A stretch of DNA of 62,172 nucleotides from a bacterium M00.F.Ca.ET.205.01.1.1 (GCA_004791255.1 SRUQ01000005.1:134438-196609), one strand, 5' to 3'; counted from the first letter of the stretch, positions 34,182 to 45,703 are shown. Numbers and translations: made by a program. The notes: generated by a model not told the origin, from the letters alone.

Positions 34182-36269
34182 ATGGCGAACTATAACCCTT
34201 ATGAATGGGCAGAGCAGGGTGTGAACGTGGCGGCATCGCATGTAGGAAGCACATCTGGCGATCCGCTTCTTCAGCCGTTTCGGCTCAAGGGTATCACGCT
34301 ACGCAACCGTGTCGTCAGCACCAGCCATGCATCGATGCTGGATGATGGCGGCCTGCCGCTCGAGCGCTACCAGCTCTACCACGAGGAGAAAGCGCGCGGC
34401 GGCCTGGCGATGACCATGGCGGGCGGCTCGGCGATGACCTCGCCCGACTCGAGCTGGGGCGGCGGTCAGCTGGACCTTTCGAGCGATCGCATCGTGCCTC
34501 ATCTGCAGTCGCTGTCGCAGCGCATCCACCGCCACGGCGCGGCCGTCATGTGCCAGGTCTCGCATCTTGGCCGACGCGCCACCGCCTATGCTGGAAACTG
34601 GCTCCCGCCGGTGGCGCCATCGCGGGTTCGCGAGACGCGCAACCGCAATTTCCCGAAGGAGATGGACGCCGCGGACATCGACAGGATCATCAGGGATTAC
34701 GCCAATGCCGCCAAGCGCTGCCTTGATGGCGGTCTGGACGGTATTGAGACTGTCACCGGCGGCCATCTGATCGGCCAATTCCTGTCGCGCAGAACCAACA
34801 GGCGCACGGATGCCTTTGGCGGCTCGCTCGAAAATCGTGCGCGCTTCGGCCTGATGGTGCACGAGGCGATCCGCCGGGCGGTCGGCGACGATCTCGCCGT
34901 CGGTATCCGGTTTGTGATCGACGAGGCGGCCGACGACGGATCGGATTTCGAGGAATGCCTTGCTTTCGCCCGGCTGTTCGAACGGGAAGGCCATATCGAT
35001 TTCTTCAATTGCATTTTCGGCCGCATGGACACCGATTTGTCGCTGGCGGAGCAGAACATGCCCGGCATGTTCACCCGGAGCGCGCCGTTTCTGCCGCTGG
35101 TCGGGCAGTTCAAGCGGGAGACGCGACTGCCCGTCATCCATGCCGCCGCCATCCGGGATGTGGCCACGGCCCGGCATGCGATCCGCGAAAACCTTGTCGA
35201 TCTGGTCGGCATGACGCGGGCGCATATTGCTGACCCGCACATCGTCAACAAAATGATGCGCGGAGAAGAAGATCGCATTCGCCCCTGTGTCGGCGCGTCC
35301 TACTGCCTCTACAAGAAGGTGCAGTGCATTCACAATCCGGCCAGCGGCCATGAAACCATCATCAGTCATACCATCGCCAGGGCCCAGACGCCGAAACGTG
35401 TGGTCGTGGTCGGTGGCGGTCCGGGTGGGATGGAAGCGGCAAGGGTCGCCGCCGAGCGCGGACACAAGGTCAGCCTGCTTGAAGCCGGAGCGCGGCTAGG
35501 TGGGCAGGTGCTCGTCGCGGCCTCTGCCTTCGATCGCAAGGATCTTATCGGCATAGTCGACTGGCGTGCCGGCGAACTCGCTCGTCTTGGCGTGGAAGTC
35601 CGTCTCAACACCTATGCGGACTCAGACGTCGTCCTTGCCGGGAGACCGGACGCGGTCATCGTGGCCACTGGCGGCATCCCGGACATGGAATGGCTGGAGG
35701 GCGCTGAACATTGCGACAGCGTCTGGGACGTCTTGACCGGGGTGGTGCCGTCGAAAGGCGATGTGCTGATCTATGATGAGACCGGACGCCAGGCCGCCAT
35801 TTCCTGCGCCCTGCATCTTGCCCGCCTGGGACACGCGGTCAGCCTGGCCATAGCGGATGAAACCTTGGCGATCGAGACACCCTATCCGGACAGGGTGAGT
35901 TTCCGCAAACTTGCCTCGGAACTCGGCATCCGCATCGTCAGCGACCTGCGCCTCGTCAAGGCAACGCGCCAAGGCAACGGGATTGCCGCCAGGTTCCGGC
36001 ATGAACTCACCGGAGCGGAAACGGAGATGACAGCGGCCCAGCTCATTGTCGAGCGCGGCACGATACCCGTGGAAGATACTTATCAGGAACTGCGTGGGCG
36101 CTCCGACAACAACGGCGTCACCGATATCGCACTTATGACGGGAAAGAAGGGGCAGGATGGTTCCCAGGCTGCCGGGTCGTTCGTCTTGCACCGCATCGGA
36201 GACGCTGTTGCCAGCCGGGACATCTACTCGTCGATCTACGAGGCCTACCGGCTCTGCTCGCAATTGTAG
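34182..36269 (+). CDS. FMN/FAD oxidoreductase, N-methylproline-demethylase / dienoyl-CoA-reductase type
   Basis: This 695-residue protein has an N-terminal FMN-binding TIM barrel of the old-yellow-enzyme class (about residues 28-365; AAVMCQVSHLGRR, GHLIGQFLSRRTNRR). It then has a short Cys-containing linker, and an FAD domain (KRVVVVGGGPGGMEAARVAAERG) from about 405. It resembles trimethylamine/dimethylamine dehydrogenases and stachydrine-pathway N-methylproline demethylases. Those bind [4Fe-4S] with four Cys in CX2CX2CX12C; here only Cys369, 375 and 382 are present and position 372 is Ala. Either the cluster is altered or lost. The divergent LysR gene likely regulates it. Start 34182 is tentative, with GTG codons at 34221 and 34227 as alternatives. 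Confidence 0.8.
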   Translation: MANYNPYEWAEQGVNVAASHVGSTSGDPLLQPFRLKGITLRNRVVSTSHASMLDDGGLPLERYQLYHEEKARGGLAMTMAGGSAMTSPDSSWGGGQLDLSSDRIVPHLQSLSQRIHRHGAAVMCQVSHLGRRATAYAGNWLPPVAPSRVRETRNRNFPKEMDAADIDRIIRDYANAAKRCLDGGLDGIETVTGGHLIGQFLSRRTNRRTDAFGGSLENRARFGLMVHEAIRRAVGDDLAVGIRFVIDEAADDGSDFEECLAFARLFEREGHIDFFNCIFGRMDTDLSLAEQNMPGMFTRSAPFLPLVGQFKRETRLPVIHAAAIRDVATARHAIRENLVDLVGMTRAHIADPHIVNKMMRGEEDRIRPCVGASYCLYKKVQCIHNPASGHETIISHTIARAQTPKRVVVVGGGPGGMEAARVAAERGHKVSLLEAGARLGGQVLVAASAFDRKDLIGIVDWRAGELARLGVEVRLNTYADSDVVLAGRPDAVIVATGGIPDMEWLEGAEHCDSVWDVLTGVVPSKGDVLIYDETGRQAAISCALHLARLGHAVSLAIADETLAIETPYPDRVSFRKLASELGIRIVSDLRLVKATRQGNGIAARFRHELTGAETEMTAAQLIVERGTIPVEDTYQELRGRSDNNGVTDIALMTGKKGQDGSQAAGSFVLHRIGDAVASRDIYSSIYEAYRLCSQL

Positions 36270-36302
36270 ACGGGACGAAAGCTAAACACCCCGGAGATTG
36301 CT

Positions 36303-37948
<1,646 letters not shown>

Positions 37949-37952
<4 letters not shown>

Positions 37953-38800
37953 GCGTCCCGGTCCCTGATCTTCTTCGGCAAATTGTCGATCAGCAGGTTG
38001 ACGCTGATGGTGAGGCTGGCGATCGCCAGCGAGGGCACGATGACGGCGGGCGCCGCGAAAGGCAGGCCGCCGATGTTCTCGCGCACCAGCGCGCCCCAGT
38101 CGGCGAGCGGCGGCTGCAGGCCGAGCCCGAGGAAGGACAGGCCGGAGAGCAAAAGCACGATGAAGACGAAGCGCAGGCCGAAATCGGCCAGCACGGGACG
38201 GATGATGTTGGGCAGGATCTCGGAGCCGATGAGATAGATGGTGCTCTCGCCACGGACGCGGGCGACGGTCATGAAATCCATGGTGTTGATGTTGACGGCG
38301 AGGGCCCGCGCGAAGCGGTAGGCGCCCGGGATGTAAATGACGGCGAGCGTCAGGATCAGCACCGGGATCGATGAGCCGACCGCGGCGACGACCACGAGGC
38401 CGAACAGCTTGCTGGGGATAGAGTTCATGGCGTCCAGGAAGCGGCTTAGGCAGGTGTCGAGCCAGCCGCCGGTGACGGCCGCAATCATTCCCAGCACGAC
38501 GCCCGAGAAGCAGGAGATGGCGACGGCGGCAAGCGATATGCCGACGGTGTAGCGTGCGCCCATCAGCACGCGCGAGAGCATGTCGCGCCCCAGATAGTCC
38601 GAACCGAGCCACAGCCCCTGGCGCATCGGACCGAAATAATCGTCGTCGACGATGTCGCCGATCGAATGCGGAATGATGTAGGGCGCGAAGATCGCGATCA
38701 GCGTCCACGCCAGGATGATTAGCGAGGCGATCACGCCCACGAGATTGTAGCTGTGGCCCAGGAAGGACCGTCGGGAAGCTACCGCGCGCGCCATGGTCAT
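37949..38800 (-). CDS. ABC transporter permease, DppC-like
   Basis: This 283-residue protein has six predicted membrane helices. It shows the DppC features LGSDYLGRDMLSRVLMGARYT in the periplasmic/first loop, here split as GSDYLGRD and SRVLMGAR, and the cytoplasmic EAA-like loop around FMTVARVRGEST. Its start overlaps the previous permease stop (ATGA) with GAGG upstream, and its end overlaps the ATPase start. It pairs with the DppB-like permease as the transmembrane channel. Confidence 0.9.
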
Positions 38801-39747
38801 CTCAGCCTCGGATTGGATATGATGGCGATGATGTCGGCAGCGGTGATGAGCAGGAGATAGCCGAGGCAGAAGATCATCGCGCAGCTCTGGATCAGCGGCA
38901 GGTCACGGGTCGCGACCGCATCGACCATCAGCTTGGCGATGCCGGGATAGTTGAAGATCGTCTCCACGATGATGACGCCGCCGACCAGATAGGACAGCGA
39001 CAGCGCGACCGCATTGACGATCGGCCCGAGCGCATTGGGCAGCGCGTGCTTCAGGACCATGCGGCTGCGCGAGGCGCCCTTGAGGAGCGCCATCTCGACA
39101 TAGGGCGTGGAGAGCGTTTCGATCACCGCGGCGCGGGTCATGCGGATCATCTGGGCCGAGATGACGAAAGTGAGCGTGATGACAGGCATCGCATAGATGC
39201 GCACGAGGTCGGTCAGCGAATGCGCCTCGTTGACCGAGGACAGCGCCGGCAGCCATCTGAGATAGACGGCGAACACCAGCACAGCCAGTGTCGCGACCAT
39301 GAATTCCGGCACGGAGATGATGCCGATCGAAAGGATCGTGACCGTGCGGTCGTAGATGGAGCCGCGCAGCATCGCGGCGGTGATGCCGAGTGTCAGCGCC
39401 AGCGGCACCGAGAGCAGGGTGGTGATGCCGGCGAGTTCCATTGTGTTGACAAAGCGCCCGCCGATCAGCTGGGCGACCGGCATCTCGTTGGCGTAGGAGG
39501 TGCCGAGGTCGCCATGCAGCAGGCCGAAAAGCCAGCGCAGGAAGCGCAGGATCGCCGGGTCGTTGAGGTGCATGGCCTCGCGCAGGCCGGCGACCGCCTC
39601 GGGGGTGGCCGCCTGGCCGAGCAGGATCGACGCGGTGTCGCCGGGCAGCATGCTGGTGGCGAAGAACACCGCGAACAGCACAATCAGAAGGGTGACGACG
39701 GTGATCGCCAGCCGCTTCAGCACGAGGTTGAGGACCCCAGATTTCAT
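38797..39747 (-). CDS. ABC transporter permease, DppB-like
   Basis: From ATG 39747, after GGGAGCG, the product is 316 residues; an earlier ATG at 39792 adds 15 polar residues without a ribosome site. The N-terminus has the DppB pattern of a first helix followed by FFATSMLPGD and later WLFGLLHGDLGTSY. The cytoplasmic loop has MALLKGASRSRMVLKHALPNALGP, an EAA motif variant (written here in halves: LKGASRSRM, HALPNALGP). It follows the substrate-binding protein gene and completes the channel. Confidence 0.9.
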   Translation of the reverse strand: MKSGVLNLVLKRLAITVVTLLIVLFAVFFATSMLPGDTASILLGQAATPEAVAGLREAMHLNDPAILRFLRWLFGLLHGDLGTSYANEMPVAQLIGGRFVNTMELAGITTLLSVPLALTLGITAAMLRGSIYDRTVTILSIGIISVPEFMVATLAVLVFAVYLRWLPALSSVNEAHSLTDLVRIYAMPVITLTFVISAQMIRMTRAAVIETLSTPYVEMALLKGASRSRMVLKHALPNALGPIVNAVALSLSYLVGGVIIVETIFNYPGIAKLMVDAVATRDLPLIQSCAMIFCLGYLLLITAADIIAIISNPRLR

Positions 39748-39834
39748 GGAAGCGCTCCCTGCTGCCGCGTGCGGCCGGTTGATCTCGCGCATGGCAGTGC
39801 CGGAGGCCGCCTTACCGGCCTCCGGCGAGCGCCC

Positions 39835-41445
39835 TCAGGCTTCGAGCCAGAGGTATTCCGCCATCGCGTAGCCCATCATGCCACCGAGCGGGTTCGCCTC
39901 CAAACCCTTCACCTTGCTGGAAAGGGCATCCACGTTGGAAATATAGGCGGGGATGATAGTGCCGGCCTCCTCGGAGACCATAGCCTGCATCTGGCCGTAG
40001 ATTTCCTTGCGCTTGGCCTGGTCGAGCGAGCCGCGCGCCTCGACGAGCATCTTGTCGAACTTCTCGGATTTGTACTGGCTCTCGTTCCAGGGCGCGCTGG
40101 AGGCATAGAGGAGCGAGAACAGGATATCCGGCGTCGGGCGCGGATTGATGTTGCCGAAATGGATTGGCGCCTTGAGCCAGTAATTGTCCCAGTAGCCATC
40201 GGCCGGGACGCGTTGGACGTCGAGCTTCATGCCGATATCCGCGCCGGCTGCCTGGATGATGACAGCCATGTCGATCGACGAGGTCGCGGCATCGGAAGCC
40301 ACCACCGGGATGGACTGGCCGAGCAAGCCCGCCTTCTGGAAGTGGAACTTGGCCTTGTCCGGGTCGAAAGCCTTTGGCTTGACGTCGGCATTGTGGAAGA
40401 TATTGGCCGGCGAGACCGGCTGGTCGTTGCCGATTTCGCCGAGGCCGCGCAATGCGGATTTGACGATCTGCTCGCGGTTGACGAGATACTTCATGCCGGC
40501 CACGAAGTCGGCCTTGCTGCCCGGATCCATGTCGAGCCGGATGTTGAGGTCCGTGTAGTTGCCCGAGGTCGTCTTCGAAAGTTCGAAGCCCTGCTGGCTG
40601 TCCAGCAGCTTCATCGAGCGCGGATTGATCGAGGCGGCAAAATTGATGTCGCCGGAAAGCAGGGCGTTGACGCGGGCGCTGTCGTCGCTGATGGCGATGA
40701 ATTCGAAGGAGTCGAGATAGGGCTTGCCCGATTTCCAGTAATTCTTGTTCTTGGTGACCACCGAACGCACGCCGGGCTCGAACGTCTGCAGCACGAAGGC
40801 GCCGGTGCCATTGCCCTTGGAGAAGTCGGTGGTGCCGTCGGCGACGATCATGAAATGGTGCAGCGCCAGAATTGTCGGGAGGTCGGCATTCGGATCGGCG
40901 AGCGTGATTTCGACGGTTGACTTGTCGACCGCCTTGAAGCCGGTCATCTGGGCGGCGATCTTGGCGACTTTGGAGCCAATCGATTTGTCGAGATGGCGCT
41001 TCAGCGAGAAGACGACGTCGTCGGCAGTGAGGTCCTTGCCGTCGTGGAAGGTGACACCCTTGCGCAGCTTCACCGTCCAGGTCTTGGCGTCCTTGCTGTC
41101 GAAGCTTTCGGCCAGTTCCATCTGCGTGACGCCGTCCTTGTCGAGGAAGGTCAGGCGGTTGTAGAGCGAGCAGCAGCGGACATAGTCGGTGGAGAGCGAC
41201 GCCTTCGCCGGATCGAGCGTATCGGCGGTCGAGGACGACCAGCCGGCCGCCTTGAACGTTCCGCCGGAAACCGGCGTGGCCGCGACGGCGTTGGTGGCCC
41301 GGCCGAGCACCATGCTGCCCGCGGCAACCGCGGCGCCGCCGGCCAGCAGCATCTTGAGGAGTTCGCGGCGGCTCGCGCCCCGCCGGATGGCGTTTTCGAC
41401 CATGGCATCGTCAGTGCTGGTCCAGTTGGTGATCTTGTCGGTCAT
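39835..41445 (-). CDS. ABC transporter substrate-binding protein, family 5, Tat-exported
   Basis: This 536-residue protein has a twin-arginine signal (SRRELLKMLLAGGAAVAAG at about 25-43), then a SBP_bac_5 fold: DTLDPAKASLSTDYVRC, LRKGVTFHDGKDLTADDVVFSL near 130 (HDGKDLTADDV is the family signature) and AKFHFQKAG. It captures peptides, opines or similar substrates in the periplasm. AAGGGGA precedes the ATG. It is the first gene of the transporter operon; a HAD gene and an aminotransferase gene lie upstream on the same strand. The ligand is unknown. Confidence 0.92.
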   Translation of the reverse strand: MTDKITNWTSTDDAMVENAIRRGASRRELLKMLLAGGAAVAAGSMVLGRATNAVAATPVSGGTFKAAGWSSSTADTLDPAKASLSTDYVRCCSLYNRLTFLDKDGVTQMELAESFDSKDAKTWTVKLRKGVTFHDGKDLTADDVVFSLKRHLDKSIGSKVAKIAAQMTGFKAVDKSTVEITLADPNADLPTILALHHFMIVADGTTDFSKGNGTGAFVLQTFEPGVRSVVTKNKNYWKSGKPYLDSFEFIAISDDSARVNALLSGDINFAASINPRSMKLLDSQQGFELSKTTSGNYTDLNIRLDMDPGSKADFVAGMKYLVNREQIVKSALRGLGEIGNDQPVSPANIFHNADVKPKAFDPDKAKFHFQKAGLLGQSIPVVASDAATSSIDMAVIIQAAGADIGMKLDVQRVPADGYWDNYWLKAPIHFGNINPRPTPDILFSLLYASSAPWNESQYKSEKFDKMLVEARGSLDQAKRKEIYGQMQAMVSEEAGTIIPAYISNVDALSSKVKGLEANPLGGMMGYAMAEYLWLEA

Positions 41446-41511
41446 GTCATTCCCCTTTCTGTTGGTTTCTCGGTCCGGATGCTCGTCTTGTCGCGCGCTT
41501 TCCGGCCTGGC

Positions 41512-42234
41512 TCAGGTTCGTTCCTTCAGGCTTTCCCGTACGGCCGCCGCCAGGGCTGCCATCGAGGTGAAGTGGTAGTCCGGCTTGGTAAAGCGTTCGG
41601 GCTCGATCGTGCCGCCATAGCCCTTCTGGGCGTGCCGGCGCTCGATCCAGCAATTGGTCATGCCAAGCGCCCGGGATATGCCGATGTCGTGGTACTGACT
41701 TTGCGCGACATGCAGGATGTCGTCCTTGCTGTCGCCTCGGGCAGCCACGAAGTCGAACACCTTCTGAAAAAAGGCCGGGTCCGGTTTCTCGGTGCCTGTA
41801 TCGTCGGCCGTGAAAGTGGCGAAAAAGGGCGATCCGAGCTGCTTTTCGAAATGGTCGAGCGCCCAGCGCCGGGCATTGGTCATGGCAATCAGTCTGTGCG
41901 ACTTGGCAAGGTCGGCCATCGCCGCCGCGCTGTCGGGGAAGCCTTTCCAGAGGCTGGCCGAATCCCGCAGGCGGATGCCGTATTTTTCCTCGACCGGCAG
42001 GCCGAGCCGGGGCGCGATGACCCTGTAGACACGCACGAGATCGTCGGGAAACAGGCCTGCATCCGGCATGTAGCGGGCCTGCCGGTAAAGGGCCAACGCC
42101 TCTTCGCCATCGATCGAGACGCCGGCCTCGGCGGCAATCCCGGCCAGGCAGCCCGTTATGCCGCCTTCGAAGTCGATCAGCGTGCCGACCACGTCGAAGG
42201 TCATGTATTTGAATTCGTTAAAGCCCCTGGCCAA
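41512..42234 (-). CDS. HAD hydrolase, type II haloacid dehalogenase-like
   Basis: This 240-residue protein carries motif I MTFDVVGTL with nucleophile Asp14, a small helical cap, motif II AMTNARRW near 117 and the acidic motif IV region LHVAQSQYHDIGISRALG near 187. L-2-haloacid dehalogenases and phosphatases share this fold. TTG 42234 is chosen because GGAGAG lies six bases upstream; ATG 42204 would remove the first ten residues. A distant paralogue is encoded at 45020. The real substrate may be a phosphorylated or simple 2-substituted acid from the catabolic pathway. Confidence 0.82.
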   Translation of the reverse strand: MARGFNEFKYMTFDVVGTLIDFEGGITGCLAGIAAEAGVSIDGEEALALYRQARYMPDAGLFPDDLVRVYRVIAPRLGLPVEEKYGIRLRDSASLWKGFPDSAAAMADLAKSHRLIAMTNARRWALDHFEKQLGSPFFATFTADDTGTEKPDPAFFQKVFDFVAARGDSKDDILHVAQSQYHDIGISRALGMTNCWIERRHAQKGYGGTIEPERFTKPDYHFTSMAALAAAVRESLKERT

Positions 42235-42471
42235 GACTGGCTCTCCTCTGCGCGCGGCCGAAATGCATGTGCTGAACAGAACAAAATTCCGTGCTGTCCG
42301 GGGCGTCGGCCCTTTTCAATGACCCGGAAATCCGGGCTTTCTGGCCTTGTCTTAACCGTAGTCTGGCACTTCCCCCGCGCTGGATTCGCCGAAAAGGCGC
42401 TGGGCAGCGGCACAAAATTGCGAAATCGTCCGTCCCGGCGATATTTCGAGATGCGAAGAAATCGCCGCTTT

Positions 42472-43845
42472 TCATGCCATGGCCTGGCGGACATCTGGAT
42501 CGGCCAGCGTCTGGTCGAGCGTTCGGTGCGTGCGCTCGATGATCGCGTCGATTTCGTTGTCCGTGCAGCAGAGCGGCGGTGCGTAACCCAGGACCCCATG
42601 CGCGAAGGCACGGATGATGAGGCCGTTGTCCCAGGCCCTGTCGAAGACCCGCCGCGCCGGCATCGCCGAGGCAGGAAGCGGTGTCTTCTTCTGCTTGTCG
42701 GTCACCAGCTCGACCGCGGCAAGCATGCCGCGACCGCGGACGTCGCCGACCAGCGGATGGTCCCTCAGCGCCGCCAATCCCGCCATCAGGCGGGCGCCGG
42801 CCTTGATGCCGTTCTCCAGCAGGCCGTCCTCATAGAGCTTCAACACTTCGAGCGCGACGGCGGCGCTGACGGGATGGGCGGAATAGGTGTAGCCATGGCC
42901 GACCGCCGAGTTGCCGGCGCCATCGGCTATGATGTCGTAGACATGATCGGCCATGAACACGGCGCCCATCGGAACGTACCCCGAGGTCAGGCCCTTCGCC
43001 GTCGTCATGAAATCGGGAACGATGTCCTCTTCCGTGCAGGCGAACAGGGGCCCGGTGCGGCCGAATCCGGTGATCACTTCGTCGGCGACGAACAGGATGC
43101 CGTAGGACCGGCAGAGCTCGCGTATCGCCTTGATCCAGCCTTTCGGCGGGACGATGACGCCGCCCGAGCCCTGGATCGGCTCGGCATAGAAGGCGGCGAC
43201 CCGCTCCGGACCGATCGCCTCGATCTTGGCCTTCAGCGCGGAAAGCGACGCGGCGATGATCGTGTTGCCGTCTTCGCCAACCGGGTTGCGGTAGGGATAG
43301 GGCGAGGGGATCTTGTGCTGCCATTCGAAGGGAATGCCGAAACCGGCGTGAAAGGCGGGCAGGGCGGTCAGACCCGCGCCGACCACCGATGACCCGTGAT
43401 AGCCCTGCTCGATCGAAATGAACTGGTCGCGCTGCGGCTCGCCCTTGGCGTTCCAGTAGTAGCGGACGAAACGGATCGTGCTGTCGACCGCGTCCGATCC
43501 CCCGAGCGTAAAGTAGACGTGGTTGAGATCGCCGGGCGCGCGCTCGGCCAGCTCCGAAGCGAGCCGAATGGCCGGCTCCGAGCCGAGGTCGAAATAGGCG
43601 GTGGCATAGGGAAGCTCCCGCATCTGGCGGGTGGCTGCCTCGACGATGCTGTCGTGGCCATAGCCGGCGTTGACGCACCACAGTCCGGCGAAACCATCGA
43701 CGAGCTGCTTGCCGGACGCGTCGGTCACGGTCGCGCCCTGCGCCGATTTCAGCACGCGCACGCCGAGCGCCTCATGGCCGCGGTAGGACGAGACCGGATG
43801 GATGAGATGGGCGCGGTCGAGTTCAATCAGGGAATTGGCGAGCAT
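42472..43845 (-). CDS. Class III aminotransferase (omega-amino acid/putrescine:pyruvate type)
   Basis: This 457-residue PLP enzyme has the class III pattern: GFAGLWCVNAGYGH near 50, the Gly-rich TLGGSDAVDSTIRF near 113, EPIQGSGGV near 222, LFVADEVITGFGRTG near 251 and the PLP lysine in TTAKGLTSGYVPMG near 286. The omega-amino-acid:pyruvate and SpuC groups are closest. It would convert a primary amine such as an omega-amino acid or diamine to an aldehyde. GGAGG precedes the ATG. Nearby succinate-semialdehyde dehydrogenase and PuuB-like genes fit polyamine or 4-aminobutyrate breakdown. Confidence 0.88.
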   Translation of the reverse strand: MLANSLIELDRAHLIHPVSSYRGHEALGVRVLKSAQGATVTDASGKQLVDGFAGLWCVNAGYGHDSIVEAATRQMRELPYATAYFDLGSEPAIRLASELAERAPGDLNHVYFTLGGSDAVDSTIRFVRYYWNAKGEPQRDQFISIEQGYHGSSVVGAGLTALPAFHAGFGIPFEWQHKIPSPYPYRNPVGEDGNTIIAASLSALKAKIEAIGPERVAAFYAEPIQGSGGVIVPPKGWIKAIRELCRSYGILFVADEVITGFGRTGPLFACTEEDIVPDFMTTAKGLTSGYVPMGAVFMADHVYDIIADGAGNSAVGHGYTYSAHPVSAAVALEVLKLYEDGLLENGIKAGARLMAGLAALRDHPLVGDVRGRGMLAAVELVTDKQKKTPLPASAMPARRVFDRAWDNGLIIRAFAHGVLGYAPPLCCTDNEIDAIIERTHRTLDQTLADPDVRQAMA

Positions 43846-43861
43846 TGAGTATCCTCCGGCT

Positions 43862-44701
43862 TTAGCCGAGCGCTTGGTTGGCGAGTGCGTAAACTTTTGA
43901 CCGGACCTGTGCCGCGCCCTGCCTGGACGGGCGGTCCATGGTCACACCGCCGCCGACATGGGCGAGGCCGATTTCCGTGAGCCAATCGGCGATGCCGGTC
44001 CTGCTGTCGGTATCGACGCGCAGGAAGGCGCCGGGACGCGACGCGGCAAAGAAGCTGATCAGGGCCCTGGCATCCTCGACATTTCCGGCGATCACCGGGC
44101 CGATCACCTCGCCGCGCCCAAACGGGCGAATCGCGGCATAGGCCTCGATAGTGCCGTTGCGGCGGATGACCGCGAATTGGCCGCGCTCGGCCAGCGCGTC
44201 GATCAGAGCTTCCCGGTCCGCGCCATAGGCCTCGCGGTCCATGGCCTTGATATCAGGCAGATCATCGGCACTTGCTGCTTCCACACCGTCAGGCGCGCCA
44301 AGCTCTGCGACCTTGCCCTGATGCTGCAGGACAGTGCCGGAGGGTACAAAACCCAGTTTCTCATAAAGAGGCATGCCGTCCGTGGTCGCAACAAGCCGCA
44401 GCGGACGGTTCTCGGCAAGCGCGAAGGCCTGTTCCATCAGCCGGCGCCCGAGCCCCTTGCCCCGCACGTTCCTGTCGACGATCACCATGTTGATCATGGC
44501 GCAATCGTCGCCATAGGGCGTCACCAGGATGGTTCCAGTGACCTGGCCGTGGTCGCCCAACGCAACCACGCCGCTGGAGAGCTGCAGCGCCAGCTGCCAG
44601 TCCTGAGGGCGATGCGGCCAGTTCTCCTGACGAGAAAGCGCCACGGCGCCCTCGATATGGTCCGGCCCGAAGTCGCGGATTTCGATCTCGTCCTGCTGCA
44701 T
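43862..44701 (-). CDS. GNAT acetyltransferase, two-domain
   Basis: From ATG 44701, with AAGGA six bases upstream, the product is 279 residues. The first half is a GNAT domain with acetyl-CoA loop VDRNVRGKGLGRRLM near 87 and GFVPSG near 129. The second half (about 160-279) is a degenerate GNAT-like domain ending KVYALANQALG. A paralogue with the same ends lies at 53937-54836. The gene ends 16 bp before the aminotransferase start, so it is upstream in the same minus-strand unit. It may acetylate an amine substrate or detoxify an intermediate. Confidence 0.82.
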   Translation of the reverse strand: MQQDEIEIRDFGPDHIEGAVALSRQENWPHRPQDWQLALQLSSGVVALGDHGQVTGTILVTPYGDDCAMINMVIVDRNVRGKGLGRRLMEQAFALAENRPLRLVATTDGMPLYEKLGFVPSGTVLQHQGKVAELGAPDGVEAASADDLPDIKAMDREAYGADREALIDALAERGQFAVIRRNGTIEAYAAIRPFGRGEVIGPVIAGNVEDARALISFFAASRPGAFLRVDTDSRTGIADWLTEIGLAHVGGGVTMDRPSRQGAAQVRSKVYALANQALG

Positions 44702-45019
44702 GAGGCGTCCTTCCGTCTGCCTGTAAGTCTCGACCATCATCGCGCTGCAGATCGTCTGAAGGCATCGGTTTCGGCGGTATCTTTCGCCGTAGCGCGAGCC
44801 GTGCGCCGCATCTTGTGCTGGCGCCGCCTGCTGTGGATGTGTTTCAGGTCCGGGAAGGCGCTCCGATTGGCCGTCAACTTGCTACAGCGTGCCAAACCGG
44901 ACGGCGGATACGGAATTTTCTGCTTTCGGAAGGGCCATTTCGGTCAGGTGGCTCGACGCTTGCCCGCCTATGATGAAGTGCATCCCATCGCTTGTGTGCT
45001 TCCACGGAGATCGACTGCT
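44702..45019. promoter_or_regulatory. Divergent intergenic region
   Basis: This region of about 318 bp lies between the divergent GNAT and HAD genes and must hold promoters for both directions. I see no reliable -35/-10 pair, dyad or small gene. Confidence 0.4.
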
Positions 45020-45688
45020 ATGGCTTCCTTCAGGCCCAAATACATCACCTTCGACTGCTATGGCACGTTGACCAATTTCCAGATGGCGGAAGCGGCGCGC
45101 GATCTCTACGGCAGCCGGCTCGACGAACCGCGCATGCAGGAATTTATCAAGAACTTCGCGGCCTATCGGCTCGACGAGATCCTGGGCGACTGGAAGCCTT
45201 ATGCCGACGTCGTCTACAATTCACTCGAGCGGGCCTGCAAGCGCAACGGCGTCGCCTTCAGCCCCGACGATGCCAAAATGGTCTATGGGCGTGTCCCGAC
45301 CTGGGGGCCCCATGCGGACGTTCCTGCCGGCCTGGCGAAGGTTGCCAAGGAAATTCCGCTGGTCATCCTGTCCAACGCCATGAACGCGCAAATCATGTCC
45401 AATGTCGAGAAGCTCGGCGCGCCGTTCCATGCCGTCTATACCGCCGAGCAGGCGCAGTCCTACAAGCCGCGCTTCAGGGGATTCGAATACATGCTCGACA
45501 TGCTGGGCTGCGGTCCGGAGGACATCCTCCACTGCTCGTCCTCGTTCCGCTACGACCTGATGTCGGCTCACGATCTCGGCATCAAGAACAAGGTATGGGT
45601 CAATCGTGGCCACGAGCCGGCCAACCCGTATTATGGCTATGTCGAAATCTCGGACATATCAGGCCTTCCGGGCGTGGTCGGTCTTTAA
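45020..45688 (+). CDS. HAD hydrolase, (S)-2-haloacid dehalogenase type II family
   Basis: From ATG 45020 the product is 222 residues. Motif I is ITFDCYGTLTNF, matching the FDxYGTL of L-2-haloacid dehalogenases. The cap domain follows, with LVILSNAMN as motif II (about 116), the Lys in SYKPRFRGFEY (about 148) and LHCSSSFRYDLMSAHDLG as motif IV region. The upstream frame to 43958 is a shadow. It is followed 15 bp later by the FAD oxidoreductase, with which it forms an operon. Whether it dehalogenates is unknown; HADs of this type often accompany PuuB-like oxidases. Confidence 0.85.
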   Translation: MASFRPKYITFDCYGTLTNFQMAEAARDLYGSRLDEPRMQEFIKNFAAYRLDEILGDWKPYADVVYNSLERACKRNGVAFSPDDAKMVYGRVPTWGPHADVPAGLAKVAKEIPLVILSNAMNAQIMSNVEKLGAPFHAVYTAEQAQSYKPRFRGFEYMLDMLGCGPEDILHCSSSFRYDLMSAHDLGIKNKVWVNRGHEPANPYYGYVEISDISGLPGVVGL

Positions 45689-45703
45689 ACAGGCGGGTTG
45701 CCG

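Noticed and set aside
37953..38708. N-terminal extension of the fused ABC ATPase
   Set aside because: It runs through the permease gene in another frame; ATG 37952 with ATGA coupling is the natural start.
42323..42336. CCCGGA-AA-TCCGGG dyad before the type II HAD gene
   Set aside because: Two-base centre cannot form a hairpin and no second copy was found to support an operator.
39046..43392. Long plus-strand frames (624 and 799 codons) opposite the importer, HAD and aminotransferase genes
   Set aside because: All conserved motifs are on the minus strand; these frames cross gene boundaries.
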